From contig NZ_AQXT01000002.1 of assembly GCF_000376805.1 (NCBI RefSeq), forward strand, positions 2,108,001 to 2,172,000: a stretch of DNA of 64,000 nt, in the 5' to 3' direction. Below the pieces are notes generated by a model. It was not told where the DNA came from, made no database searches, and saw only the letters and a list, made by a program, of their open reading frames with translations. Made by a program: the position numbers and the translations under genes. Within the stretch, counting starts at the first letter, position 1. The number at the start of each line of letters is the position of its first letter. Positions 24,921 to 33,241 of this stretch are shown here, one piece after another. Source of the stretch: Henriciella marina DSM 19595 (lineage in GTDB: Bacteria; Pseudomonadota; Alphaproteobacteria; Caulobacterales; Hyphomonadaceae).

Positions 24921-26777
24921 ATGGCCGACGGTCAGACACTGCCGCCATTCCGCCCGCTGCCTCAACTGGACCCGGACATCGAAATGGTCCGCAAAGATGA
25001 TGGCACGATCTATCTGACGCCCCGCCAGTCGCCCGGCGACCGGCCGAAGACGATCCCACACTGCCTCGATGAGCGGGCCGCCGAGCATCCGGACCGTCCG
25101 TGGCTGAAGCAGCGCGATCCGGAAACGGATCAGTGGCGGACTGTCACCTACGCGCAAGGCAAGAAGAAGGTCGATGCGCTCGCGCAGGCTTTCCTCGACA
25201 TGGGCGCAGGACCAGATGCACCGGTCATGATCCTGTCGGGCAATTCGATCGAAAGCGCGCTGGTCATCATGGCGGCGCAGAAGATCGGCGCACCTGCGGC
25301 CCCGATCTCAGTCCCCTATTCGACCATGTCGACCGATTTCGGCAAGCTGAAGCATTGCTTTGAGGCGGTGCAACCCAAGGCGATCTTCGTGCAAGACGTG
25401 GCGCCATTCAAGAATGCGCTGAGCGCACTGGGCGATCATGGCTGCACGGTCTTCGCCAAGACGGGTGCGACGAATGAGATCCAGTCTTTTGATACACTGG
25501 CAGAGACCAAGCCGACCCCTGCGGTCGATGAAGCCATGTCTAAGCTGAACGATGACAGCGTCGGCAAATATCTTTTCACGTCTGGCTCTACGGGGATGCC
25601 GAAGCCGGTGCCGACCACGCAGGGGGCGATGTGCTCAATGATCGCGGGCCAGGAAGGCCTCCGCGATGATGAGCGCGACCCTGATTACGATCCGGATGAG
25701 GTCAACCAGGTGCTCGACTGGCTGCCGTGGAACCACATCTCCGGCTCCAATGTGAACTTCAATGGCGCGCTCTGGAACGGCGCGACTTTCTGGATCGATG
25801 GCGGCAAGCCGACGCCGGACCTCTTCGGCGAGACGATCCGCAATATCCGTGAGGTGAGCCCATCAACCTTCGGCACTGCGCCGATTGCCCTGTCCATGTT
25901 GGCCGATGCGATGGAGCAGGATGACGACCTGCTGGAAGCCTTCTTCAAGAACATGCGGAGCATCGGCTATGGCGGCGCGACGCTGTCGGATGACCTCTAT
26001 GACCGGCTGCAGACGCTCGCCATCAAGGCAACTGGCAAGCGTATCCCGATTATCACCATGTATGGCGCGACCGAGACCCAGGGCATCACCGTGGTGCACT
26101 GGGTGGTAGAGCGTGTTGGCCTGATTGGGCTGCCTCTGCCGGGCATGACGCTGAAGCTGGTGCCGAACGGGGCAAAGCTGGAGGTCCGCGTGAAGGGCCC
26201 GAGCGTGATGCCGGGCTATCTCGACATGCCGGACAAAAATGCCGAAGTGTTCGACGATGAAGGCTTCTACAAGCTTGGCGACGCCGCCATCATGGTCGAT
26301 GAAAATGACCCCAACAAAGGCATCATCTTTGATGGCCGCGTGGGCGAAGACTTCAAGCTGTCGACTGGCACATGGGTGTCGGTTGGTACGCTGCGGCCCG
26401 ACCTTGTCGCGGCCTGTTCGCCGCTGGTCTTTGACGCCGTCATTGCCGGTCAGGACAAGGACTTTGCGGCCGCTCTTTTCTGGCCCGCGCAGGCGACGTT
26501 CATGTCCTATGTAAAGAAAGCCGAAGGCGATGCGCCAAAGGCCCTCGCGCAGCTGACGGCAGACCTCACCGAAAAGGTGAAGACCTTCAATGCGGGTGAG
26601 AAAGGCTCCTCGCGCAAGGTCCGCCGCTTCACCGTGATGACCGAGCCGCCATCCATCGATGCGGGCGAGATCACCGACAAGGGCTATGTGAATCAGCGCT
26701 GCGTCATCGACCGGCGCGACGACCTGGTCCGCGCGCTCTATAGTGAACCGCCTGGGCCGGGCGTCATCGTCGCGTAA
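24921..26777 (+). CDS. Feruloyl-CoA-synthase-like acyl-CoA ligase
   Basis: An AMP-forming ligase of 618 residues that most resembles feruloyl-CoA synthases, which activate hydroxycinnamates for side-chain breakdown. Motifs are LFTSGSTGMPKPVPTTQ (phosphate loop, near 215-231), DWLPWNHISGSNVNFN near 268, TMYGATETQG near 378, and an unusually divergent C-terminal lysine region. The N-terminal 60 residues (PLPQLDPDIEMVRKDDGT) are typical of this subfamily. The exact acid is inference. There are no neighbouring hydratase or dehydrogenase genes, so a full aromatic pathway is not shown here. The ATG follows GGGAGAG. Confidence 0.88.
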   Translation: MADGQTLPPFRPLPQLDPDIEMVRKDDGTIYLTPRQSPGDRPKTIPHCLDERAAEHPDRPWLKQRDPETDQWRTVTYAQGKKKVDALAQAFLDMGAGPDAPVMILSGNSIESALVIMAAQKIGAPAAPISVPYSTMSTDFGKLKHCFEAVQPKAIFVQDVAPFKNALSALGDHGCTVFAKTGATNEIQSFDTLAETKPTPAVDEAMSKLNDDSVGKYLFTSGSTGMPKPVPTTQGAMCSMIAGQEGLRDDERDPDYDPDEVNQVLDWLPWNHISGSNVNFNGALWNGATFWIDGGKPTPDLFGETIRNIREVSPSTFGTAPIALSMLADAMEQDDDLLEAFFKNMRSIGYGGATLSDDLYDRLQTLAIKATGKRIPIITMYGATETQGITVVHWVVERVGLIGLPLPGMTLKLVPNGAKLEVRVKGPSVMPGYLDMPDKNAEVFDDEGFYKLGDAAIMVDENDPNKGIIFDGRVGEDFKLSTGTWVSVGTLRPDLVAACSPLVFDAVIAGQDKDFAAALFWPAQATFMSYVKKAEGDAPKALAQLTADLTEKVKTFNAGEKGSSRKVRRFTVMTEPPSIDAGEITDKGYVNQRCVIDRRDDLVRALYSEPPGPGVIVA

Positions 26778-26779
26778 GC

Positions 26780-27694
26780 GTGGCGGGGCGAGGCGAGCCA
26801 GCAAACGACCCAGCCGGGCGCCGGAATGGCGGCGGTCTCTGGCTGGGTGCGGGCGCTTTTGTGGTCGCCTGCGCCGTCTTTGCCTTGCTCTTCGCCTTCC
26901 CCTCGCTGAGGTGCGAGGATGGCGTTAGCGAGGTGGAGATAGATCCGCGCGCGGAGGCAGAAGCAGCGCTTGCCCTGCTGGGTGAGGATGAGGTCACCCG
27001 CACCTATTTTCGCAAGCTCGACGCGGCGTTCCCGTCTGCCGCCGATGACCTTCGCGAAACGCTGCTGGTGGCACTTGAGCGCAGTGTGCCCGAGGGCGAG
27101 ATTGGGCTGCTGATCCTCAAGGCCGGGACAGAACCGGCCTTCTCAAATCTGGACCGGCTCTCCAAGGCGGACATCCGTTATTTCAACCGCCTGATGGATC
27201 TGGCGCGCACAGATCTCGAAGCGCTCGACCAGTCCGGCGCGCCATTCTGCCAGGGAAGCGATCTCGTCGAGTATTCAGACCTGGCTGAGCAGGAGGCCTA
27301 TCAGTTCGTGCAGCAGCGGATCGAGCCCGGCGACCCGCTCTACGTGTTCGCACTTGAGGCAACCGGTATCCTGCTGGATGCTGTGCGCAATGCCCGCTCC
27401 AACCCGCAAAGCCGCGTTGCCCCGTCCCGCGCCGATATGAGCGCGCTGCAGTCTGTTGGTGCATCGGCCCTGTTTGATCCGGATGTGACCTTGCTGCTGA
27501 CCACCGAAGGCAAGAGCCGCCGTGAAATGAACGCAGCGCTGGAGCGGGTGAATTTCTGCGAACTGGGCGTGCGGATGATCAACCGGGTGAGCAATCTGCC
27601 GGAAACGACGAAAGAGCGTCTTCTTTCCGAAGCGATCGACCGGGTCCGGCGCTATGGAATCCGCCGGATTATCTGGATGATGTCGACCTATTAA
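26780..27694 (+). CDS. Unrecognised membrane-anchored protein (304 residues)
   Basis: Starts at a GTG two bases after the ligase stop, so the two genes are probably co-translated. One transmembrane helix near the N-terminus (about residues 20-44, GAGAFVVACAVFALLFAF) is followed by a mostly helical extracytoplasmic region. Four cysteines (45, 154 and 265 among them) could form disulfides. I recognise no family. The placement behind a ligase gene is the only clue. Confidence 0.8.
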   Translation: MAGRGEPANDPAGRRNGGGLWLGAGAFVVACAVFALLFAFPSLRCEDGVSEVEIDPRAEAEAALALLGEDEVTRTYFRKLDAAFPSAADDLRETLLVALERSVPEGEIGLLILKAGTEPAFSNLDRLSKADIRYFNRLMDLARTDLEALDQSGAPFCQGSDLVEYSDLAEQEAYQFVQQRIEPGDPLYVFALEATGILLDAVRNARSNPQSRVAPSRADMSALQSVGASALFDPDVTLLLTTEGKSRREMNAALERVNFCELGVRMINRVSNLPETTKERLLSEAIDRVRRYGIRRIIWMMSTY

Positions 27695-27732
27695 GGCCTT
27701 CTCCCGCTAAAAGCGGAAAAAGGCGCTAAAAG

Positions 27733-28725
27733 ATGCTTCAAATCCGCGCCGTCTCGCTGCACCTTAGAGAGATGGCTCTGGACGAAACCCTGCGGACCTT
27801 TTTGGACCGTTTCAAACTTCCCGACTTTTCCAAGCTCGACTGGGCACAGTCGACTGACCGTTTGCGTACCAGCTTCCACCGCGCGAGCCGGTCAGTGGAA
27901 CGCGATGCGCCAGAGCTCGCTGACATTTCCACCCTGGCGGTAGATGGCGCCGAAGGCCCGCTGAAGGCGCGGCTCTATACCCCGCTTGGCGCAGGAATTG
28001 GCGCAGGGCCGGGCATCCTGTTCTTTCATGGTGGCGGCTTTGTCCTTGGCGATCTCGACAGCCATGACATGATCTGCAGGCGGCTTGCGGCCGGATCGCG
28101 TTGCCGGGTGCTGTCGGTCCACTACCGTCTTGCGCCCGAGCATCCGTTTCCTGCCGCCCATGAAGACGCGCTTGCTATCTGGCGCTGGGCGACGCAGCGC
28201 ACGGACCTTCTCACCATCGACCCGGACAGGATCTGCGTGGCGGGCGATAGTGCCGGGGGTAATCTCGCAGCCTATCTCTGCCAGGAGCTGAACAGGGCCG
28301 AAGAGCCTGCGCCCGCCTTCCAGCTGCTTCTCTATCCACTCGTCCAGTTTGCGGATATCGGCACAAAGAAGCTGACGTTTCAGGAGGGGTTCTTCCTTTC
28401 CGAGCGACTGTTTGAGTATTTCCGGGACGCCTATATCCAGGCCGACGCCGACCGGATGAACTGTAAGGTGTCGCCGCTTTTTGCGCCGGACAATGACTTT
28501 CGCGGCCTGCCGCCAGCGCATGTCGTCCTCTGCGGCTGGGACCCGTTGAAGGATGAAGGGCGCGCCTATGCGACAAAGCTTGCCGCGCACGGCGTGCCGG
28601 TGACCATCCGTGAACATCCCGGCATGGTGCACGGGTTCATGAATTTGACGGCAGTCTCGGTCCCCGCGCGTGACGCTATCCACGAGGCCGGTGAAACCGT
28701 TGGACGGGCGCTGGGGGCGCTCTGA
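27733..28725 (+). CDS. Alpha/beta hydrolase of the hormone-sensitive lipase (HGGG) family
   Basis: A serine esterase. The oxyanion-hole motif FFHGGGF is near 98, the nucleophile elbow GDSAGG near 174, an acidic residue in CGWDPLKDEG near 270 and the catalytic histidine in MVHGFMNL near 300. These match the HSL/carboxylesterase group; natural substrates are unknown. The start could be the ATG at 27733 or one 13 codons later. The length (330 residues) is ordinary. Confidence 0.93.
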   Translation: MLQIRAVSLHLREMALDETLRTFLDRFKLPDFSKLDWAQSTDRLRTSFHRASRSVERDAPELADISTLAVDGAEGPLKARLYTPLGAGIGAGPGILFFHGGGFVLGDLDSHDMICRRLAAGSRCRVLSVHYRLAPEHPFPAAHEDALAIWRWATQRTDLLTIDPDRICVAGDSAGGNLAAYLCQELNRAEEPAPAFQLLLYPLVQFADIGTKKLTFQEGFFLSERLFEYFRDAYIQADADRMNCKVSPLFAPDNDFRGLPPAHVVLCGWDPLKDEGRAYATKLAAHGVPVTIREHPGMVHGFMNLTAVSVPARDAIHEAGETVGRALGAL

Positions 28726-28785
28726 TTACGCTCTTCGTCCTGCCATCTCGTCTTTTTCGGTGAACCGCCTTATCTTTTTCCTGTC

Positions 28786-28989
28786 ATGACCGAATCGCGA
28801 TCTTTCCTGAAACCTAACGGGCCCTGTCTCGCCCTCGCCGTGCTTTGCGGCGTCAGCTTTCTGGCGTCCTGTGATCGGCAGGCCGAACGGATCGACCGTC
28901 TGGAAGACATCGCAGAAGGGGTGTCTGAACAGGTAAATGACCTTGAGAAGGTCGATGATCAGGAGAGCGCCGAAGATGGCCGCAACTAG
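28786..28989 (+). CDS. Small lipoprotein (67 residues)
   Basis: A lipoprotein signal with lipobox LASC (Cys 29) is followed by about 38 charged residues (ERIDRLEDIAEGVSEQVNDL) that could form a short coiled coil. It overlaps a 40-codon membrane-peptide gene by 14 bases. I recognise no family, and the role is unknown. Confidence 0.75.
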   Translation: MTESRSFLKPNGPCLALAVLCGVSFLASCDRQAERIDRLEDIAEGVSEQVNDLEKVDDQESAEDGRN

Positions 28990-29098
28990 TCAGACACGCC
29001 AGCGTCGCCATCGGGGTGGTCATATCGGCCTCGGGCTCCTGCTCATCATGATTGCGGCAGCAAGCGCGCTGGCGGTTCTGCAGGCGCTGGGCAGCTAG
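28976..29098 (+). CDS. 40-residue membrane peptide overlapping the small lipoprotein gene
   Basis: An ATG at 28976 with AGGAG about ten bases upstream opens a 40-codon frame. A basic N-terminus (QTRQRRHRGG) precedes one hydrophobic helix (LGLLLIMIAAASALAVL). The positive-inside pattern is typical of a single-span membrane protein. It overlaps the preceding lipoprotein gene by 14 bases, which suggests joint translation. Function unknown. Confidence 0.5.
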   Translation: MAATSQTRQRRHRGGHIGLGLLLIMIAAASALAVLQALGS

Positions 29099-29167
29099 GC
29101 CCTAAAAACCGGTCACTCATTTCGAAAACGTAACGAACCACACAAAACACCGTGGGCGGATCAAGAC

Positions 29168-29183
29168 GATTGTGTTAACAATC
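29168..29183. promoter_or_regulatory. Inverted repeat GATTGT-GTTA-ACAATC upstream of an unknown gene
   Basis: A perfect 6-base inverted repeat with a 4-base centre in the 156-base AT-rich gap ahead of the ATG at 29255. It has the size and symmetry of a repressor operator. No binding protein is identified. Confidence 0.3.
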
Positions 29184-29254
29184 TCTTAATAGGAGAAATT
29201 GGCCCCGGCTGACGTCTGGACGATTTCGTTAGCAGCCAGCGGACCCCGTTCCTG

Positions 29255-30334
29255 ATGAGCAATGTCGAAAAGCTTCCGGTAAAGGCGCGCGAAGACGGGC
29301 CTGCTGTGACGCTGATCGGAACGGACCTGCCAGTCTCCTACCTCGAAGAAGCCGAACCATCCCCCCTCATGCATTCGGCCCACTGGTGGTGGAGGCGCGG
29401 TATCGGCGCGATCAAGATTGCAGGCCTTTTAGCTGCGGCGGCCTTTTATCCCGCGCTCATTGCAGGCTCCCATGACATCAAGGATGATCCGGTGGTCCTC
29501 TCGGCCGAGCGGCCTTGGACCTCGCCGGAAACCGGCATCATGATCACGATGATCGGACGGGAAATCGAAGGGCCTGGCTGGGCCAGCGACCGCGCGGGCT
29601 GGCATCCGCAGGCGCGTCTGACGGGCCTGCCTGCCTGGCAGGAGGCGCTGTCTTCCTCAATGAGCGAATATGCGCGCCTGATGGCAAACCGGGCGGAAAC
29701 GCCGCGCGGCACACCGGACCCAGACCTGTCGGCCGCCTCGCGCCTGCTGACCGTAGACCCGCAGCTTGAGCAGACGCCCAGACTTGCCGCAGCCGCAGAA
29801 GCCCTCGCCCGCTATGAAGGCCGCTTTGAGCGCGACCTTGCGACCTCATCTGGCGGCTTCGAAAGCCTGCTGGACAAGATGGCGCTCATGGCCAGCTGGT
29901 CGGAAATCTCGGTCGAGGAGCTTGGTGAGCAGATTTCGCTACGCGATGGTTGGCCAGCATCGAAGGATGACGTTCGCGCCTTCTATGCCGCCCGCGCCCG
30001 CGCGCAGCTTGCCAGCCAGCTGATTGCGGCCAGCCTCAACGCCGAACCGGATATTCTCGTAAGCGAAGCCGTTCAGACCCGGATCGACCGGCTCGTTGCT
30101 GCCTGGCGACGCGCAGCGATGCTGGACCCGGTCTTTGTCTCCAGTCAGTCGGGCGATGCACGGCTGATGGCGGACCATCTCGCCATGATGGCATTCTATA
30201 TAGGTGAGGCTGGACGCGCGACCCGTGACCTCGGCGGCGCCATCATCATCGAGACTGAAGAAAACGCCCGGCCCGCTCTGGCGGGCATGTCCCCAACAGG
30301 CTCGACATCAGCTGCAACAGGCAGCAACGACTAG
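29255..30334 (+). CDS. Unrecognised membrane-anchored protein (359 residues)
   Basis: A cytoplasmic N-terminus of about 50 residues (with HWWWRRG just before the membrane) leads to one transmembrane helix (about 53-70). A large helical, probably periplasmic region follows, with an ERPWTSPETGIMITMIGREI segment near 83. The overall layout recalls DUF2333-type proteins, but I cannot support that assignment firmly. No enzyme motif is visible. The gene follows a 156-base gap with its own likely promoter. Confidence 0.78.
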   Translation: MSNVEKLPVKAREDGPAVTLIGTDLPVSYLEEAEPSPLMHSAHWWWRRGIGAIKIAGLLAAAAFYPALIAGSHDIKDDPVVLSAERPWTSPETGIMITMIGREIEGPGWASDRAGWHPQARLTGLPAWQEALSSSMSEYARLMANRAETPRGTPDPDLSAASRLLTVDPQLEQTPRLAAAAEALARYEGRFERDLATSSGGFESLLDKMALMASWSEISVEELGEQISLRDGWPASKDDVRAFYAARARAQLASQLIAASLNAEPDILVSEAVQTRIDRLVAAWRRAAMLDPVFVSSQSGDARLMADHLAMMAFYIGEAGRATRDLGGAIIIETEENARPALAGMSPTGSTSAATGSND

Positions 30335-30406
30335 TCCTGCTTGAAACACGGGCCGCGACGGTCCATTTCAACGCTTCAGCAGAAGACAGAGATTGGCGGA
30401 CGCCAG

Positions 30407-30994
30407 ATGTTTATCCAGACCGAGCCGACCCCGAATCCAGACACGATCAAATTCATCCCCGGCGAAACCGTGGCAGGGGCCATAGGGCCGTTTGATTTCG
30501 CCAGCGTCGAAGAGGCCGGCTCCAGCCCGCTGGCCCAGACAGTCTTTGATGTCGATGGCGTGACCCGCGTCTTCCTTGGCCCCGATTTCGTGTCTGTTTC
30601 GAAGCACGAAACCGCTGACTGGAAACATGTGCGCCCGATGGTGCTGGCCGCGATCATGGACCACTATGTCGCGGGCCTTCCGGTCCTCAACGAGGCGGGC
30701 GCCGTTCCGCAAGTGGACGCCAATGCGACTACGGCAGCGGACTATGAAGGTGAGACCGCCGAAATCGTCGGTGAGATCCTCGAACTGATCGAGACCCGAG
30801 TCCGCCCGGCCGTCGCCCAGGATGGCGGTGACATTACCTTCCAGCGGTTCGATGCCGAGAGCGGTATCGTCCATCTTGCGATGCGCGGCGCCTGTGCAGG
30901 CTGCCCATCCTCGACGATGACGTTGAAGCAGGGCATCGAAAACATGCTGAAGGCCTATGTTCCTGAAGTAAACGCCGTCGAAGCGGCCCTGTAA
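30407..30994 (+). CDS. Iron-sulfur cluster carrier of the Nfu/NifU-C family
   Basis: Nfu proteins carry and deliver [4Fe-4S] clusters to client enzymes in the cytoplasm. The N-terminal Nfu_N domain starts MFIQTEPTPNPDTIKFIPG. The C-terminal NifU domain has RPAVAQDGGDI and the cluster-binding CAGC (CxxC) motif near 164-167. I chose the ATG at 30407 because the family begins exactly there; an upstream extension of 22 codons is not conserved-looking. The length (195 residues) is normal for alphaproteobacteria. Confidence 0.95.
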   Translation: MFIQTEPTPNPDTIKFIPGETVAGAIGPFDFASVEEAGSSPLAQTVFDVDGVTRVFLGPDFVSVSKHETADWKHVRPMVLAAIMDHYVAGLPVLNEAGAVPQVDANATTAADYEGETAEIVGEILELIETRVRPAVAQDGGDITFQRFDAESGIVHLAMRGACAGCPSSTMTLKQGIENMLKAYVPEVNAVEAAL

Positions 30995-31020
30995 GAACAC
31001 CAATAAGGAGTTGCGAGACC

Positions 31021-31623
31021 ATGTCTGATCCGGTCAATGATTATGCCCTGGACCTCATCTGGCGCGAGGGCCGGTCCTATAATGGCTGGCTCGACAAGGA
31101 TGTGCCGGAAACCCTGATCCGGGCGGTCTACGACCTTGCGAAGATGGGCTCAACCAGCGCCAATTGCTGCCCGGCGCGGTTTGTCTTCATCCGGACCGAA
31201 GAGGCAAAAGCCCGGCTGAAGCCGCATCTCATGGAAGGTAATGTCGCCAAGACGCTGAGTGCCCCGTGGGTGTGTATCGTTGCGAACGACTTCATGTTCC
31301 ATGAAAAAATCCCGCAGCTCTTCCCGCATAATCCCGGCGCAAAGGACTGGTTTTCCGATCCGCATGCGCGCGAGGAGCATGCCATGCGTAACGGCTCGCT
31401 TCAGGGCGCCTATCTAATGATGGCTGCACGCGCGCTTGGCCTGGATTGCGCGCCGATGTCCGGCTTCAATCAGGACGGGGTCGATCTTGAGTTCTTTGCC
31501 GACAAGGATGAGACGCACCACTGGCGTTCAAACTTCCTCTGTGCGATCGGCCACGGCGATGACAGCACAATTTTTGAACGCAGTCCGCGCCTCAGCTTCA
31601 GCGAGGCCTGCAAGATCCTGTAG
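31021..31623 (+). CDS. Nitroreductase-fold malonic semialdehyde reductase-like protein (RutE/HadB)
   Basis: An FMN-dependent oxidoreductase of the nitroreductase fold. Conserved segments are RSYNGWLDKDVP at the start, AKMGSTSANCCPARFVFI for FMN contact, and RNGSLQGAYLMMAARALGLDCAPMSG. RutE reduces malonic semialdehyde to 3-hydroxypropionate in pyrimidine breakdown. No other rut genes are present here, so the substrate in this organism is open. At 200 residues it is full length. Confidence 0.9.
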   Translation: MSDPVNDYALDLIWREGRSYNGWLDKDVPETLIRAVYDLAKMGSTSANCCPARFVFIRTEEAKARLKPHLMEGNVAKTLSAPWVCIVANDFMFHEKIPQLFPHNPGAKDWFSDPHAREEHAMRNGSLQGAYLMMAARALGLDCAPMSGFNQDGVDLEFFADKDETHHWRSNFLCAIGHGDDSTIFERSPRLSFSEACKIL

Positions 31624-31638
31624 CTGGGCGACGCCACC

Positions 31639-32286
31639 ATGCTGACGCTTGGCATCAATACATCTGGACCGGCGTGCGATGTTGCCGTGCTTGAAGATGG
31701 CATCTGTCTGGCAACCCGCCTTGAAGAGATGGTACGCGGGCAGGATGCACGCCTTCCAGGGATTATCGCCGCGACCCTTGATGACGCTGGTAAGTCCACG
31801 CGCGATCTTTCACGCATAGGCGTTGTTACAGGCCCCGGCAGCTTCACGGGCATCCGCGTTGGCGTGGCGTTCGCGCGCGGTCTGGCGCTAGCGCTGAAGA
31901 TACCCTGCATCGGCGTAACCGCACTTGAAGCGACCCTTCCTGCCGGGCAGCAAGGCTCTGCCATCGTCGCCCTTCCAGCCAAGCGAAGACCGCCGGAGCT
32001 GAGTTACTGGGTCCAGCGGTTTCGCACAGGCATCGCCACCGGCGCGCCTGAGGAAATTGATCTCGACATGTTGGCAGATGAATTGGAGGCCCACCCTCAT
32101 TTCGTATTCGGAGAAGCTGTCGGCGCGCTTGCGCAGCGGCTTGAAGGTACCGAGATCCATACGGCCAGTCCAACCGCCCTTCGCGCCGCCGAGATGGCAG
32201 AAGGCGCAGGCGAGGACGGCGCCGCCGCAAGCCCCGTCTATGTCCGGGCGCCAGATGCCGCCTTGCCGGGTGGACGAAAGCCCTGA
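31639..32286 (+). CDS. tsaB: tRNA t6A37 synthesis protein TsaB
   Basis: TsaB is the non-catalytic partner of TsaD in making N6-threonylcarbamoyladenosine at tRNA position 37. It shows the ASKHA-type start LTLGINTSGPACDVAVLED and the signature VTGPGSFTGIRVGVAFARGLA near 58-78. At 215 residues it has normal length. Its stop overlaps the next gene's start by one base (TGATG), so it is coupled to rimI. TrmO, encoded at 24364, modifies the product of this pathway further. Confidence 0.95.
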   Translation: MLTLGINTSGPACDVAVLEDGICLATRLEEMVRGQDARLPGIIAATLDDAGKSTRDLSRIGVVTGPGSFTGIRVGVAFARGLALALKIPCIGVTALEATLPAGQQGSAIVALPAKRRPPELSYWVQRFRTGIATGAPEEIDLDMLADELEAHPHFVFGEAVGALAQRLEGTEIHTASPTALRAAEMAEGAGEDGAAASPVYVRAPDAALPGGRKP

Positions 32287-32768
32287 TGGGTGGGGGCATC
32301 ACCATATTGCGGCCGGATGATGCAGGCCGCGCCGCCACACTACATGCAGCCTGTTTCGACACGCATGGCCGCTGGAGTGCGCGGTCGATGCGCGAAAGCC
32401 TGTCAGCGCCCACGACACTGGCGCTTGGTCATGAGGCCGGTGGCCGTCTGGACGCCCTGCTTCTCATTCAGCGACTGGCTCCCGACGCGGAAATCCTGAC
32501 CATCTGCGTTGATCCAGATGCCCGGCGACAGGGCCTCGCGCAACGTATCTTCGATCATGGCCGACAGCTGCTTGGACCCTATGGCATCGACCGCGTCCTG
32601 CTGGATGTTGCCGCCGACAATTTACCGGCCATCGCGTTCTATGAGCAGAATGGCTTCAACCGCGATGGCACGCGCAAGGCTTACTACAGCCGCGACGATG
32701 GCAGAGCTGTGGACGCAGTGTTAATGTCACGCACCGTTGCTGGACACACAGACAAATCGGAGGCATGA
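32286..32768 (+). CDS. rimI: GNAT acetyltransferase RimI-like
   Basis: A GNAT-fold enzyme; RimI acetylates the N-terminus of ribosomal protein S18. The acetyl-CoA loop is DPDARRQGLAQRIFDHG near 79, and VAADNLPAIAFYEQNGFNRDG near 108 is the typical C-terminal half. The position between tsaB and fur is the conserved alphaproteobacterial location of rimI. It starts at the ATG overlapping the tsaB stop. The true substrate could differ. Confidence 0.9.
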   Translation: MGGGITILRPDDAGRAATLHAACFDTHGRWSARSMRESLSAPTTLALGHEAGGRLDALLLIQRLAPDAEILTICVDPDARRQGLAQRIFDHGRQLLGPYGIDRVLLDVAADNLPAIAFYEQNGFNRDGTRKAYYSRDDGRAVDAVLMSRTVAGHTDKSEA

Positions 32769-32775
32769 ACAGGTC

Positions 32776-33195
32776 ATGGATCGTCTCGAAAAACTTTGCA
32801 CCGATAAAGGCCTCCGGATGACCGAGCAGCGCCGCACGATTGCGCGCGTCCTGTCTTCCTCCGACGACCATCCAGATGCCGAGGAACTGCACCGCCGGGC
32901 CAATGCGCTCGACAATTCGATCTCGCTTGCGACTGTCTATCGGACAGTGAAGCTTTTCGAGGAAAGCGGCATCATTGAGCGCCATGAGTTTCGTGACGGT
33001 CGGGCGCGTTTCGAAGAAGTGCCGGAAGAACATCACGACCACCTGATCGATGTGAAATCAGGCGACGTGGTCGAGTTTCATTCCGCAGAGATCGAAAAAC
33101 TGCAGATCGAGATCGCAGAGCGGCTTGGATACAAGCTGATCGATCACCGGCTGGAGCTTTACGGCGTGCCGCTGAAGCGCGACCCGAGCAACTAA
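32776..33195 (+). CDS. fur: Fur-family metal-responsive transcription regulator
   Basis: A metal-dependent repressor that controls iron or manganese uptake genes. The winged-helix DNA-binding domain (about 1-75) contains GLRMTEQRRTIARVL and SLATVYRTVKLFEE. The dimer/metal domain has HHDHLIDVKSGDVVEF near 88, with the conserved histidines. The C-terminal cysteine pairs of enterobacterial Fur are absent, as is usual in alphaproteobacterial Fur/Mur proteins. I chose the ATG at 32776; a TTG 13 codons upstream would overlap rimI. Whether iron or manganese is sensed cannot be told. Confidence 0.93.
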   Translation: MDRLEKLCTDKGLRMTEQRRTIARVLSSSDDHPDAEELHRRANALDNSISLATVYRTVKLFEESGIIERHEFRDGRARFEEVPEEHHDHLIDVKSGDVVEFHSAEIEKLQIEIAERLGYKLIDHRLELYGVPLKRDPSN

Positions 33196-33204
33196 CACCC
33201 AAGT

Positions 33205-33224
33205 CTGGCCTGAAAGCCAGTTTT
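33205..33224 (+). terminator. Weak hairpin after fur
   Basis: CTGGC pairs with GCCAG across a six-base loop and is followed by TTTT. The stem has only five pairs, so termination would be partial and miaB may still be read from upstream. Confidence 0.35.
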
Positions 33225-33241
33225 GAGTCATAAGCCCGCGC

